A stretch of DNA of 55,044 nt from the NCBI GenBank assembly GCA_041695045.1, contig JBGFRR010000030.1, forward strand, positions 1 through 55,044. Direction: 5' to 3'. Made by a program: the position numbers and the translations under genes. The stretch is from JBGFRR01 sp041695045 (lineage in GTDB: Bacteria > Bacteroidota > Ignavibacteria > UBA10030). Positions 7,683 through 14,073 of the stretch are shown one piece after another. The stretch's first letter is position 1; each line of letters starts with the position of its first letter. The notes beneath the pieces were generated by a model. It did no database searches. It saw nothing but the letters and a program-made list of their open reading frames with translations, and had not been told where the DNA came from.

Positions 7683-8012
7683 TTAATACTTCAGAACCGT
7701 CACTCGAGAACTTGCCCGGAGAGGAAGAGGCTTTCCCTGAGCCTCAAGCCAGGGGAGGTGCAGATCATCATGGGCGGCGAACTCGCGCAACCGTTTTTCC
7801 GCCTCTTCGATCTCTCCTAAGCGAGTCTTGATCTGCTCGCTACGTTTTTCCCACCTTTGGATTTCATGACGTAGCTGTTCCTTTTCTCGATTCAACCGGG
7901 CAAGCTCGATTAAGGCCCCATAGGGCGTCTTGGTGTGGAATCGATCCAACAGACCGCGCAGTGTTCTGACCGTTTCCAGTCCTTTTCTTGACGCTTTCAA
8001 TTGGCACCCCAT
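7683..8012 (-). CDS. Coiled-coil protein of the gas vesicle cluster, unknown
   Basis: A protein of 109 residues that I do not recognise. Residues about 35-80 are a charged heptad-like coiled coil (LARLNREKEQLRHEIQRWEK, SEQIKTRLGEIEEAEKRLRE). The C-terminus ends in a short basic beta-like segment (ASSRVTVLKY). No signal peptide or membrane segment is seen. The ATG at 8012 lies 9 bases after the gvpN stop, so it is almost certainly co-transcribed with gvpN. Position suggests a structural or assembly partner of the vesicle; nothing in the sequence proves it. Confidence 0.7.
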   Translation of the reverse strand: MGCQLKASRKGLETVRTLRGLLDRFHTKTPYGALIELARLNREKEQLRHEIQRWEKRSEQIKTRLGEIEEAEKRLREFAAHDDLHLPWLEAQGKPLPLRASSRVTVLKY

Positions 8013-8021
8013 ATTCCGTTC

Positions 8022-8969
8022 TTAATGGTTCGTACCGCAATGCTTTTCGATGAGCCGCTTAACCTCATCCCGCGTGATGGAAACGCCGTTTCGTTTTACC
8101 TTCACTGTATCCGAGCCCAAGACATCAATGCAGGTCTGCAAGAAGATAGAATCATCAGCTCGGACCTCTCCCCCGCGAGAGCTTACGATAACTGCAATCA
8201 TGATGCAGGCACGAATCGTGGGATGAAAATTTGCCATCCCCACGGCGCGGAACTCTCTCACAATGTCCACAATCTTGGCGACGTCCCGATCGGAAAATCC
8301 TGACTTGGCTTTGGTGATTGCAATCTCCGTGTCCCGATCATAGTGGCTTAGTTCTATGGTCATCATCCGGTCCAGAAGCGCATCCTGGGTCCTGTGGACG
8401 CCAGCGTATTCTTCCGGGTTGCTGGTGAAGATGGCTCTGAAATCTGGATGGACGGGGAGACAAACCTCTCCACGAAGGATTTCGGGGAGGACAATGATTT
8501 TCTCTTCAAGGATGCTCAGAAACACATTGTTTGCCTCAGGGCGAGAACGGGAGAACTCATCATAGATGAGCGTGAAGCCGTTCTTGCAGGCAGTGGTCAC
8601 GCGGTTATCCACCCATTGTGCATGCACGCTCTCCTCTGTCTTGAGGACAGAATGGATAAAATTATCAATCAATCTTTTTGAGCTAAAACCTCTCGGTCCT
8701 CCTACCAGGTCAGAGGTGCCAAACTCCTCGTCGCCATAAACCAACATCACTGGCTTATCCCGGATTGCAGCGACATGCATAGCCAGGGTCGTCTTGCCCG
8801 TGCCTCCCGGACCGCAAAAGTGGACGGGGTACCCAGCCTCCAGGTAGGCTAAGGCTCGCTCAGCGATATTTTCTACCTGCGGCGTGACAACAAAGTCTTC
8901 CCCTCGCTCGAGTCGAAGTGCAGCTACATCCGTTCGTCTCATATTCTTTTTTATTCTCTTTAACAGCAT
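8022..8969 (-). CDS. gvpN: Gas vesicle AAA ATPase GvpN
   Basis: A 315-residue MoxR-like AAA ATPase. Walker A is GPGGTGKTT at residues 53-61, Walker B is TLIYDEF at about 133-139, and sensor 1 is FTSNPEEYAG. The GEDFVVTPQVENIAERAL lead-in is typical of GvpN. GvpN is needed for normal vesicle size and yield and probably remodels the growing vesicle or GvpC-type partners. The ATG at 8969 is used; an ATG at 8942 is an alternative start. It lies about 100 bases after the small winged-helix gene, and the gap contains a 9-bp inverted repeat. Confidence 0.92.
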   Translation of the reverse strand: MLLKRIKKNMRRTDVAALRLERGEDFVVTPQVENIAERALAYLEAGYPVHFCGPGGTGKTTLAMHVAAIRDKPVMLVYGDEEFGTSDLVGGPRGFSSKRLIDNFIHSVLKTEESVHAQWVDNRVTTACKNGFTLIYDEFSRSRPEANNVFLSILEEKIIVLPEILRGEVCLPVHPDFRAIFTSNPEEYAGVHRTQDALLDRMMTIELSHYDRDTEIAITKAKSGFSDRDVAKIVDIVREFRAVGMANFHPTIRACIMIAVIVSSRGGEVRADDSIFLQTCIDVLGSDTVKVKRNGVSITRDEVKRLIEKHCGTNH

Positions 8970-8990
8970 CCAACGATGGATTCAAATACT

Positions 8991-9030
8991 GTGCGGGAGC
9001 TGCCTACCGCAGCGGGCGGGACTCCCGCAC
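8991..9030. repeat. Inverted repeat upstream of gvpN
   Basis: GTGCGGGAG at 8991-8999 and CTCCCGCAC at 9022-9030 form a perfect 9-bp stem around a 22-base GC-rich loop. It lies between the winged-helix gene and gvpN and has no T run on either side. It may be an mRNA-stabilising hairpin or a repeat remnant. Confidence 0.5.
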
Positions 9031-9069
9031 AAAGCAGGGGCACCCCCTTCCCCTCAGCATTCCCAACCG

Positions 9070-9264
9070 TCACTCAAGCTCTTCTGCAAAGTACACGCCA
9101 TTAACTCTATATATCTTCCTCTCCTTCAAGAGCGTTTGGATAGTCGGTATCAGAGATCTCCAATTCACCCCCATCTCATTCCCTAACTCCACCAACTTGA
9201 GGCCTTGAGGATTTTGTCTCAGTATCTTGAGAACCCTTAGTTTTTCAGATCGTCCCGATTTCAT
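9070..9264 (-). CDS. Small winged-helix-like protein
   Basis: A 64-residue protein with the look of a minimal winged helix: EKLRVLKILRQNPQGLKLVE, LGNEMGVNWRSLIPTIQTLL and a KERKIYRVNGVYFAEE wing. It may bind DNA and regulate the cluster, but small winged helices can also mediate protein contacts. Its ATG (9262-9264) lies inside the palindrome TCCCGATTTCATCGGGA, so the start codon would be held in an RNA hairpin. It sits 23 bases after the GvpC-like gene. No strong Shine-Dalgarno sequence is seen. I am moderately sure it is a gene. Confidence 0.55.
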   Translation of the reverse strand: MKSGRSEKLRVLKILRQNPQGLKLVELGNEMGVNWRSLIPTIQTLLKERKIYRVNGVYFAEELE

Positions 9265-9269
9265 CGGGA
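9253..9269. repeat. Palindrome covering a start codon
   Basis: TCCCGATTTCATCGGGA is a palindrome with 7-bp arms (TCCCGAT and ATCGGGA) and a 3-base centre. It contains the ATG of the small winged-helix gene. It is related to the CCCGAT palindrome at 18631-18648. Confidence 0.6.
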
Positions 9270-9287
9270 TAGTTCCACAAGAGTTGG

Positions 9288-9653
9288 CTACCCGTTGGTA
9301 CCCTTTTTTTTCTGACCCTTACCGTGAGCTTCGGCGGCAGCTTTGCTGAAAGCCTCTTTGGTGGGACGACCTTTTCCCCTTGATGAACGATCTGCCCTGC
9401 TCTGCCACAGCTGTGCCGCTCTACGGACATCTATGCCAAAGTTGCCCAGGGACTCCCGCAGTTCTGCAGCCATCGCCCTATGCTGCTTCGCGAGTTTCTC
9501 GACAAAACCACGGGCGTCACCGAGCAGTTCGCTCACCATTACTCTGCGGAGCTCACTCTCTTTTTGGATCAAAGCAGCGAGTTGTGCCCGTGCTTGATAC
9601 AATGAATCTATGTCTGACACCAGATTTTCCGCCCATTCGGCATGCCTTTCCAT
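9288..9653 (-). CDS. Helical GvpC-like candidate shell protein
   Basis: A protein of 121 residues whose start at ATG 9653 is fixed by an AAGGAGG site. Residues about 10-90 are one long amphipathic helix region, including VSELLGDARGFVEKLAKQHR and AMAAELRESLGNFGIDVRRA. The spacing of MA, L, F and R residues recalls the helical repeats of GvpC-type proteins that stiffen the vesicle wall, but I do not see the several exact 33-residue repeats of cyanobacterial GvpC. The last 35 residues are basic and Gly/Lys rich. It is the first gene after gvpA, the usual place of gvpC. The assignment is by position and composition only. Confidence 0.5.
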   Translation of the reverse strand: MERHAEWAENLVSDIDSLYQARAQLAALIQKESELRRVMVSELLGDARGFVEKLAKQHRAMAAELRESLGNFGIDVRRAAQLWQSRADRSSRGKGRPTKEAFSKAAAEAHGKGQKKKGTNG

Positions 9654-9710
9654 GATAAAATCCTCCTTGAGTGGAATGTAGTTTTTGACTGTTACTTTCT
9701 TTACCAACGT

Positions 9711-9781
9711 CCAAGTTTGCCCCGACAGCTTCGCCTGCTGCTTGGCACCAGCACGAAGCGAGTCGGGGACGACAAACTTGG
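9711..9781. terminator. Large hairpin between gvpA and the downstream gene
   Basis: CCAAGTTTG (9711-9719) with CCCCGAC (9720-9726) pairs with GTCGGGG (9762-9768) and CAAACTTGG (9773-9781). That gives a 16-bp stem with a small bulge. There is no clear T run. Its position just after gvpA suggests an mRNA-processing or attenuation element that keeps gvpA transcript above the downstream genes. It could instead be an inserted repeat. Confidence 0.45.
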
Positions 9782-9842
9782 TTGTGCGAAGGGGTACCCG
9801 CCCGTCTCACTGCGTCAGCAGTCGGGCGAGCAACTCTCCAGG

Positions 9843-10061
9843 TTAGGCTGGAACTGCGGCCGTGGCGGTCAAGCCGATTGCCTCGGCATACTTCAAGAAC
9901 GTCTCTACCGAGGCCACAACCACTCGGGCTTCAATCGCCAGCAGTTCGATCCCCACCAATGAGACTCTCGCCCACGCATCAATGACGATGCCTTTGTCGA
10001 GGATCCGGTCAACGACCTCTGCCAGGCTGGAGGAATCCATGGATTTATGCACACGTGCCAT
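9843..10061 (-). CDS. gvpA: Major gas vesicle shell protein GvpA
   Basis: A 72-residue protein with the GvpA core: SSLAEVVDRILDKGIVIDAW, ARVSLVGIELLAIEARVVVA, then SVETFLKYAEAIGLT. GvpA forms the ribbed hollow shell of gas vesicles. The DKGIVIDAWARVSLVGIELL block is the most conserved part of the family, and of the four family members in this window this one matches it best, so it is the likely major subunit. The ATG at 10061 follows TCAGGAGGG. An upstream leader of about 130 nt starts near a sigma-54 element, and a hairpin follows the gene. Confidence 0.93.
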   Translation of the reverse strand: MARVHKSMDSSSLAEVVDRILDKGIVIDAWARVSLVGIELLAIEARVVVASVETFLKYAEAIGLTATAAVPA

Positions 10062-10200
10062 AACGCTACCCTCCTGATTAATTGGGTGAATGAGATGTGA
10101 TTTAGACACAGGACCCGTTGTGACTTTCTCTCCTCTGACCAGCCTCTTGGTAAGCAGGCAAGTCGGGAGAAGGGAGAACGGTCGTGGCTGGTGTTTACAG

Positions 10201-10217
10201 CGCAAGATATATGCCAA
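10201..10217 (-). promoter_or_regulatory. Sigma-54 (-24/-12) promoter of gvpA
   Basis: On the minus strand the sequence is TTGGCATATATCTTGCG. The invariant GG and GC are exactly 10 bases apart, and TGGCA-N6-TTGC matches the RpoN consensus well. The transcript would start about 10190, giving a leader of about 130 nt that contains a 7-bp ACCAGCC/GGCTGGT hairpin before the gvpA Shine-Dalgarno site. Two palindromes lie 87-138 bases upstream, where enhancer sites for NtrC-type activators are usually found. Confidence 0.7.
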
Positions 10218-10303
10218 CGGACAGATGGGACAACAACTAGCTATCGCTCCAGGTACTATTGCAGCATATCTAAAGTCCTACTTCAATAGCGCAAAAAGAA
10301 AAA

Positions 10304-10339
10304 GGGAATCTGTTTCCCTCTCAACGGGAATCAGTTCCC
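10304..10339. promoter_or_regulatory. Twin palindromic sites, candidate enhancer of gvpA
   Basis: GGGAATCTGTTTCCC (10304-10318) and GGGAATCAGTTCCC (10326-10339) are near-identical copies of a palindrome with GGGAA and TTCCC arms. Their centres are about 21-22 bases apart, two helical turns, so dimers would bind the same face. They lie upstream of the sigma-54 element. I infer a binding site for the NtrC-type regulator encoded at 12649-14073. No such motif was noticed upstream of the other operons in the window. Confidence 0.6.
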
Positions 10340-10406
10340 TTTATCCACTTTTGCAGATTTTACAGATTTCCAGGAATGCCTTCCCGGAAGGGATCATCCG
10401 TATTCG

Positions 10407-10468
10407 GGCTATACGAAGCCCTGAGCGATAGCGAAGGGTTTGGGCGAACGTAGTGAAGCCGTATAGCC
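10407..10468. repeat. Inverted-repeat element next to the PIN/antitoxin pair
   Basis: GGCTATACG (10407-10415) and CGTATAGCC (10460-10468) are perfect 9-bp inverted repeats. They enclose GAAGCCCTGAGCGATAGCGA and GAACGTAGTGAAGC, which resemble dispersed REP-like elements. No obvious target duplication is seen. It separates the gvpA regulatory region from the antitoxin gene. Confidence 0.45.
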
Positions 10469-10497
10469 TGTGTTATATGAAGTGGCGTTTTCATTTT

Positions 10498-10698
10498 CTA
10501 TCTCGCTAACCTCAGTTCTTTTTTTGCGTTGCGTATCTCTGTTTGAATTTCTTCTATTGTCATATTTTTCCATTCTATCTCACGAATATATCCGTGATAA
10601 TGAAGCGCTTGTAGAACTTTATTACCTGGAAACTCCTTCTCAGCTTTTTCTCTTGCTTTTTGTCTATCTTCTTCAGTCACAATTATTTTAGGCATCAT
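10498..10698 (-). CDS. Putative antitoxin partner of PIN-domain protein
   Basis: A highly charged 66-residue protein (IIVTEEDRQKAREKAEKEFP, then GNKVLQALHYHGYIREIEWK and a C-terminal EIQTEIRNAKKELRLAR helix). No DNA-binding fold is obvious. It starts at ATG 10698, overlapping the stop of the PIN gene (TAATG), with a GAGGTG site. Size, charge and coupling to a PIN gene fit an antitoxin. I do not recognise the family with certainty. Confidence 0.55.
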   Translation of the reverse strand: MMPKIIVTEEDRQKAREKAEKEFPGNKVLQALHYHGYIREIEWKNMTIEEIQTEIRNAKKELRLAR

Positions 10699-11054
10699 TA
10701 CACCTCCTCAAAAAAGTCCTCTGGGGTTACAATCTGTGGCACTGGCAGACCGCCATCCATATTTACCCGCCGAACCATATATTGGGTTCCTGGTTTTACC
10801 ATGTGTCTGAGATTCCACGTTACAAGAAAGTCCATTCCTTCCAGAGAAGCAATAGATATGTGAAGAGCATCGCGTTCAGGAAGACGCCTATATTTTCGAT
10901 ATATTTCAGCTAATTCCCGCGATTCATTTGTAATTGGCAATATGAGAAGGTTTTTGACTAACCCAAGAAGCCGTTCCCTTAATGGAAGTACTTCCTCTTG
11001 ATAATACATGTTTATCACCGAACTCTCAATGTATACATTCGCTTTTCGTTTCAT
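10698..11054 (-). CDS. PIN-domain protein, VapC-like
   Basis: A 118-residue PIN-fold protein. The first acidic site is in NVYIESSVINMYY, a central conserved acid is in RDALHISIASLEGMDFLVTW, and the C-terminal part has NLRHMVKPGTQY and VPQIVTPEDFF. VapC-type PIN toxins are metal-dependent RNases. Here Glu occupies the usual N-terminal Asp position (YIESS). Its ATG overlaps the stop of the sensor kinase gene (ATATGA), so it may be expressed from the regulator operon as well as with its antitoxin. The toxin comes first and the antitoxin second, opposite to vapBC order. Confidence 0.65.
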   Translation of the reverse strand: MKRKANVYIESSVINMYYQEEVLPLRERLLGLVKNLLILPITNESRELAEIYRKYRRLPERDALHISIASLEGMDFLVTWNLRHMVKPGTQYMVRRVNMDGGLPVPQIVTPEDFFEEV

Positions 11055-12247
11055 ATTCCAGTTTCATCCTTACGTTTTCTGTTTAATACCGCCATTTCAT
11101 AAACGTGAGGAACAGCGAAGGTTTCTATGGCCTTTACGGGTCCTGGATGGCGCACCGTGGGAAGTTTTATGACAAATTCAGTGCCCCGCTCGCCGACTTC
11201 ACTTCGTATTTCAAATCTTGCACCGTAGGGACTTAGTAATTGATGCACGCTCCACAGTCCCAGCCCTGTTCCGGTCGGCTCATCGCTCTTCTGTTCACCT
11301 AACCGAGGTTTGCTCGTAAAGAACGGGTCGAACAATCTTGGAATGTTCTCTTTCGGGACACCGCATCCGGTATCCTTCACACTAATGCAGATTGAGGAGT
11401 AATCTATCTTAGTGGTGACCGTGAGCTTTTTCTGCTGCGACCCGTGCATCGCATCGATGGCATTCCTGATAACGTTGCTGAAACTCTGTGAGAAATCACT
11501 GTAGATGCCTTCTATGAGAAGAGGTGTCTCACAAAAGTCGTACTCCTTTTCAATTTGATGCTTAAAACTTGAGTCCGCTTCAAGGAATAGAAGTTCGCTC
11601 TTCAGCACCTCATTTAAGTCAAGGAGTTGTTCCTGGCTTTCAGTTTCCTGCCGACCCTTACGGAGAATGTTGGAAATAATCTCACGCATTTTGTCGCACT
11701 GAGACAGGATCCGTTCAACCTTTCTTCCTCCATGTTCTTTCCTTATGACTTCCGCTGCAAGTCGTATTGTGCCCAATGGATTACTCAGATTGTGGACGAT
11801 GCCAGTCGCAAGCTGACCGATTGCAGCTAACCTATGACTGTGTAGAAGGTCCAGTTCAAGTTCCCTTTGTCTCTTCTCGAGTTTCTTGGATTGAGTAATA
11901 TCCATGACGACGGCAAAAGAGCCAACATAATTGTCCTCGTCGCTGTACAGCGGCGCGGCGGATACAATCGTCGAAACACAATCGCCTGACTTCCGGATGA
12001 ATTGGAGCTCGTACTTTTCTGGAATCCCTTTCCTCCTGTTTACAATTTTCTCGCGAACAACCGCTTCATTGGTCTCATCCAAGAATTGATAGAGGCTGCG
12101 TCCAAGCACTTCGTTGGGTTCAAAGCCCAGAATCTCACACATCTTGTCATTCACAAAGGTGATGTTCTCATCTCCGTCTGCTACAATCAGGCCCTCGCCC
12201 ATTTTTTCCACAAGGTAGCGAAACCTCTTTTCGGATTCCGCCTTCAC
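11051..12247 (-). CDS. PAS sensor histidine kinase (C-terminal half of a split kinase)
   Basis: A 398-residue frame opening at GTG 12247. A PAS domain (about 5-115: FRYLVEKMGEGLIVADGDEN, then ITFVNDKMCEILGFEPNEVL) is followed by a HisKA-like helix with IVHNLSNPLGTIR and an ATPase domain with NVIRNAIDAM, VKDTGCGVPKENIPRLFDPF and GTGLGLWSVHQ. It has no membrane anchor of its own. The upstream gene (12168-12641) ends in a HAMP domain in another frame. Joining them by one base change near 12243 would give a standard membrane kinase. It is likely the second sensor of the gvp regulatory block. Confidence 0.8.
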   Translation of the reverse strand: MKAESEKRFRYLVEKMGEGLIVADGDENITFVNDKMCEILGFEPNEVLGRSLYQFLDETNEAVVREKIVNRRKGIPEKYELQFIRKSGDCVSTIVSAAPLYSDEDNYVGSFAVVMDITQSKKLEKRQRELELDLLHSHRLAAIGQLATGIVHNLSNPLGTIRLAAEVIRKEHGGRKVERILSQCDKMREIISNILRKGRQETESQEQLLDLNEVLKSELLFLEADSSFKHQIEKEYDFCETPLLIEGIYSDFSQSFSNVIRNAIDAMHGSQQKKLTVTTKIDYSSICISVKDTGCGVPKENIPRLFDPFFTSKPRLGEQKSDEPTGTGLGLWSVHQLLSPYGARFEIRSEVGERGTEFVIKLPTVRHPGPVKAIETFAVPHVYEMAVLNRKRKDETGI

Positions 12248-12641
12248 CCATCCGTCGTTTTAGCTCCGTCAGAAGCAAATCGAAGCTCCGGGCAAGCTGT
12301 CCTATCTCATCGCTTGCGTCAACTTGTAATTGCTTGCCCGCACCAGAGAGAATTTCCCTTGCTGTCTTTTCCAACACATGCAAAGGGTTCATGATCAGCC
12401 GTGCGAAGAGCAGGGACATCACAACTGAACCTGTAATTCCAACGCCTAACATCAAGATATGAACGTTGATTCCGAAATTTGTTTCCAGCCAATCATCGAT
12501 AAGCTTTGCTGGAAAATAAAAGACAAATGGGAAAATACTAACGACGAGAAATGCAAAGAGGAGTTTTATCAAAATTGGTTGAGAACCCTCTGCGAGACCG
12601 TCGGTTAACTCGTTGAGAAGATGTTTGATCTTCTGCTTCAT
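12168..12641 (-). CDS. Membrane HAMP fragment, N-terminal half of split sensor kinase
   Basis: The frame encodes two membrane segments (LIKLLFAFLVVSIFPFVFYF and VHILMLGVGITGSVVMSLLF) and a HAMP domain (LIMNPLHVLEKTAREILSGA through DEIGQLARSFDLLLTELKRR). After LKRRM the frame runs into 25 residues of low-complexity sequence and stops, whereas the PAS kinase continues in the neighbouring frame. Removing one G from the GGG at about 12243-12245 restores a continuous TM-HAMP-PAS-HisKA-ATPase protein. It begins 7 bases after the NtrC-type gene. Confidence 0.65.
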   Translation of the reverse strand: MKQKIKHLLNELTDGLAEGSQPILIKLLFAFLVVSIFPFVFYFPAKLIDDWLETNFGINVHILMLGVGITGSVVMSLLFARLIMNPLHVLEKTAREILSGAGKQLQVDASDEIGQLARSFDLLLTELKRRMGEGGIRKEVSLPCGKNGRGPDCSRRR

Positions 12642-12648
12642 AGCATCA

Positions 12649-14073
12649 TCAACCTTCGGGGGAAAGCTTAAACCGTTTTAATTTTGTCCGGAGGGTTTTG
12701 GGATCGACGCAAAGAAATTCCGCCAACTGGACCTGGGTAAATTTCTTTTTATGCATCACCTCGCGGATAACGTTTCGTTCCGCTGCCTCGGCTGCCTTTG
12801 CGCTCACCTCTTTCAAGCGTATTCCGTTCTCTATATCAAACCCAAACTTAATTTCCATGCTCATCTCTTTACCGTTGACAGAAAAAAGAGGGAGTTGTCC
12901 CTTTGCCTGATGCATCAGCACGGAACTATCTGAGCGTAGATATTCAGGCAGGTGAGAGGAATCAATCACTTCCTCTGCAAACAGAATCGAGTATTTGATG
13001 GCATTCTCGAGCTCCCGAACATTCCCGGGCCAATAATAGCTTTTGAGAATTTGGACGCAGTCCGAAGAAATTCCAGAAATGGTTCTGTTAAATTTCTTAT
13101 TGTAGATTTTCAGAAAGTGCTCAGCAAGTGGGCGAATATCCTCCAGCCGCTCTCTTAAAGACGGGATTCTGATGATCACGGCGGTCACCCGATAATAGAG
13201 ATCCTGGCGAAACGCTTTCGTTTTCGTCATCTCTGCCAGATCAGCATTCGTAGCGGCGATCAATCTAAAGTCAATATCGATGGGTTTCGATCCTTTCGAA
13301 CCTAAGCGGTAGATGCAACGGTCCTGCAGTACCCGAAGAAGCTTTGCTTGTGCGTTCTGCGGAAGATTGGAAATCTCGTCAAGAAGGAGCGTACCACGAT
13401 TGGCCGACTCAAACAAGCCGATCTTTTTTTCATGTGCACCTGTAAAAGCTCCTTTCTCATATCCGAAGAATTCGCTCTCAATCAGCGTCTCAGGAAAGGA
13501 GCCGCAGTCCAGCGGCACGAATGGCCCGTCGTTCCGCTTGCTCATTTCGTGGATCGCTCTTGCAAAAAGATCCTTGCCCGTTCCGTTCTCCCCTTCTAGA
13601 AGTATTGTGACATCAGTGGGAGCGAACTTGTCCACCATTTCCCACACTTTTCTCATCGGCGCGCTGTGGCCCACAATGAGCTGACGGATTGCCAGGTCCC
13701 GCCAGGGTTTTGCGCGAAGAGAGAAGAACTTATCGATTTCTCTCCTGAGTTTCCCACTGTCTATGGGTTTCATGAGAAAGTCCTCAGCGCCCAATTTCAT
13801 TGCCCTCACCGCCGATTCCACGTTCCCATAGGCGGTCATCATGATCACCGGCATATCGCCTATTCTCTTCAAACCTTGCAAGACCTCCATACCGCCTATC
13901 CTGGGCATTTTCAAATCCAACAGTACAAGATGCGGCCGTAACTCTTTCGCTTTTTCAAGTCCATCCAGCCCGGACGCCGCCGAAAACACCGTATACTCTT
14001 CCAGCGTGTTCATAAGGCTTGCGGTGAAGTCTTTGTTGTCATCAATGACTAAGATTCGCTTAGACTTTGCCAT
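12649..14073 (-). CDS. NtrC-family sigma-54-dependent response regulator
   Basis: A 474-residue activator. The receiver domain (RILVIDDNKDF, phospho-acceptor in VLLDLKMP, MMTAYG, FLMKPID) covers residues 1-120. The AAA domain has Walker A GENGTGKDLF, the sigma-54 contact loop GAFTGA, LLLDEISNLPQ and RLIAATN. The C-terminus carries a Fis-type helix-turn-helix (TQVQLAEFLCVDPKTLRTKL). The ATG at 14073 follows GGAGGGAGCC and overlaps the kinase gene by 14 bases. Given the sigma-54 element and twin palindromes at gvpA 2.3 kb downstream, it is the best candidate activator of gas-vesicle synthesis. Confidence 0.9.
   Translation of the reverse strand: MAKSKRILVIDDNKDFTASLMNTLEEYTVFSAASGLDGLEKAKELRPHLVLLDLKMPRIGGMEVLQGLKRIGDMPVIMMTAYGNVESAVRAMKLGAEDFLMKPIDSGKLRREIDKFFSLRAKPWRDLAIRQLIVGHSAPMRKVWEMVDKFAPTDVTILLEGENGTGKDLFARAIHEMSKRNDGPFVPLDCGSFPETLIESEFFGYEKGAFTGAHEKKIGLFESANRGTLLLDEISNLPQNAQAKLLRVLQDRCIYRLGSKGSKPIDIDFRLIAATNADLAEMTKTKAFRQDLYYRVTAVIIRIPSLRERLEDIRPLAEHFLKIYNKKFNRTISGISSDCVQILKSYYWPGNVRELENAIKYSILFAEEVIDSSHLPEYLRSDSSVLMHQAKGQLPLFSVNGKEMSMEIKFGFDIENGIRLKEVSAKAAEAAERNVIREVMHKKKFTQVQLAEFLCVDPKTLRTKLKRFKLSPEG

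Noticed and set aside
10304..10339. Two similar units considered as the start of a CRISPR array
   Set aside because: Only two 14-15 bp copies with a 7-base spacer, each internally palindromic, and no cas genes. Operator sites fit better.
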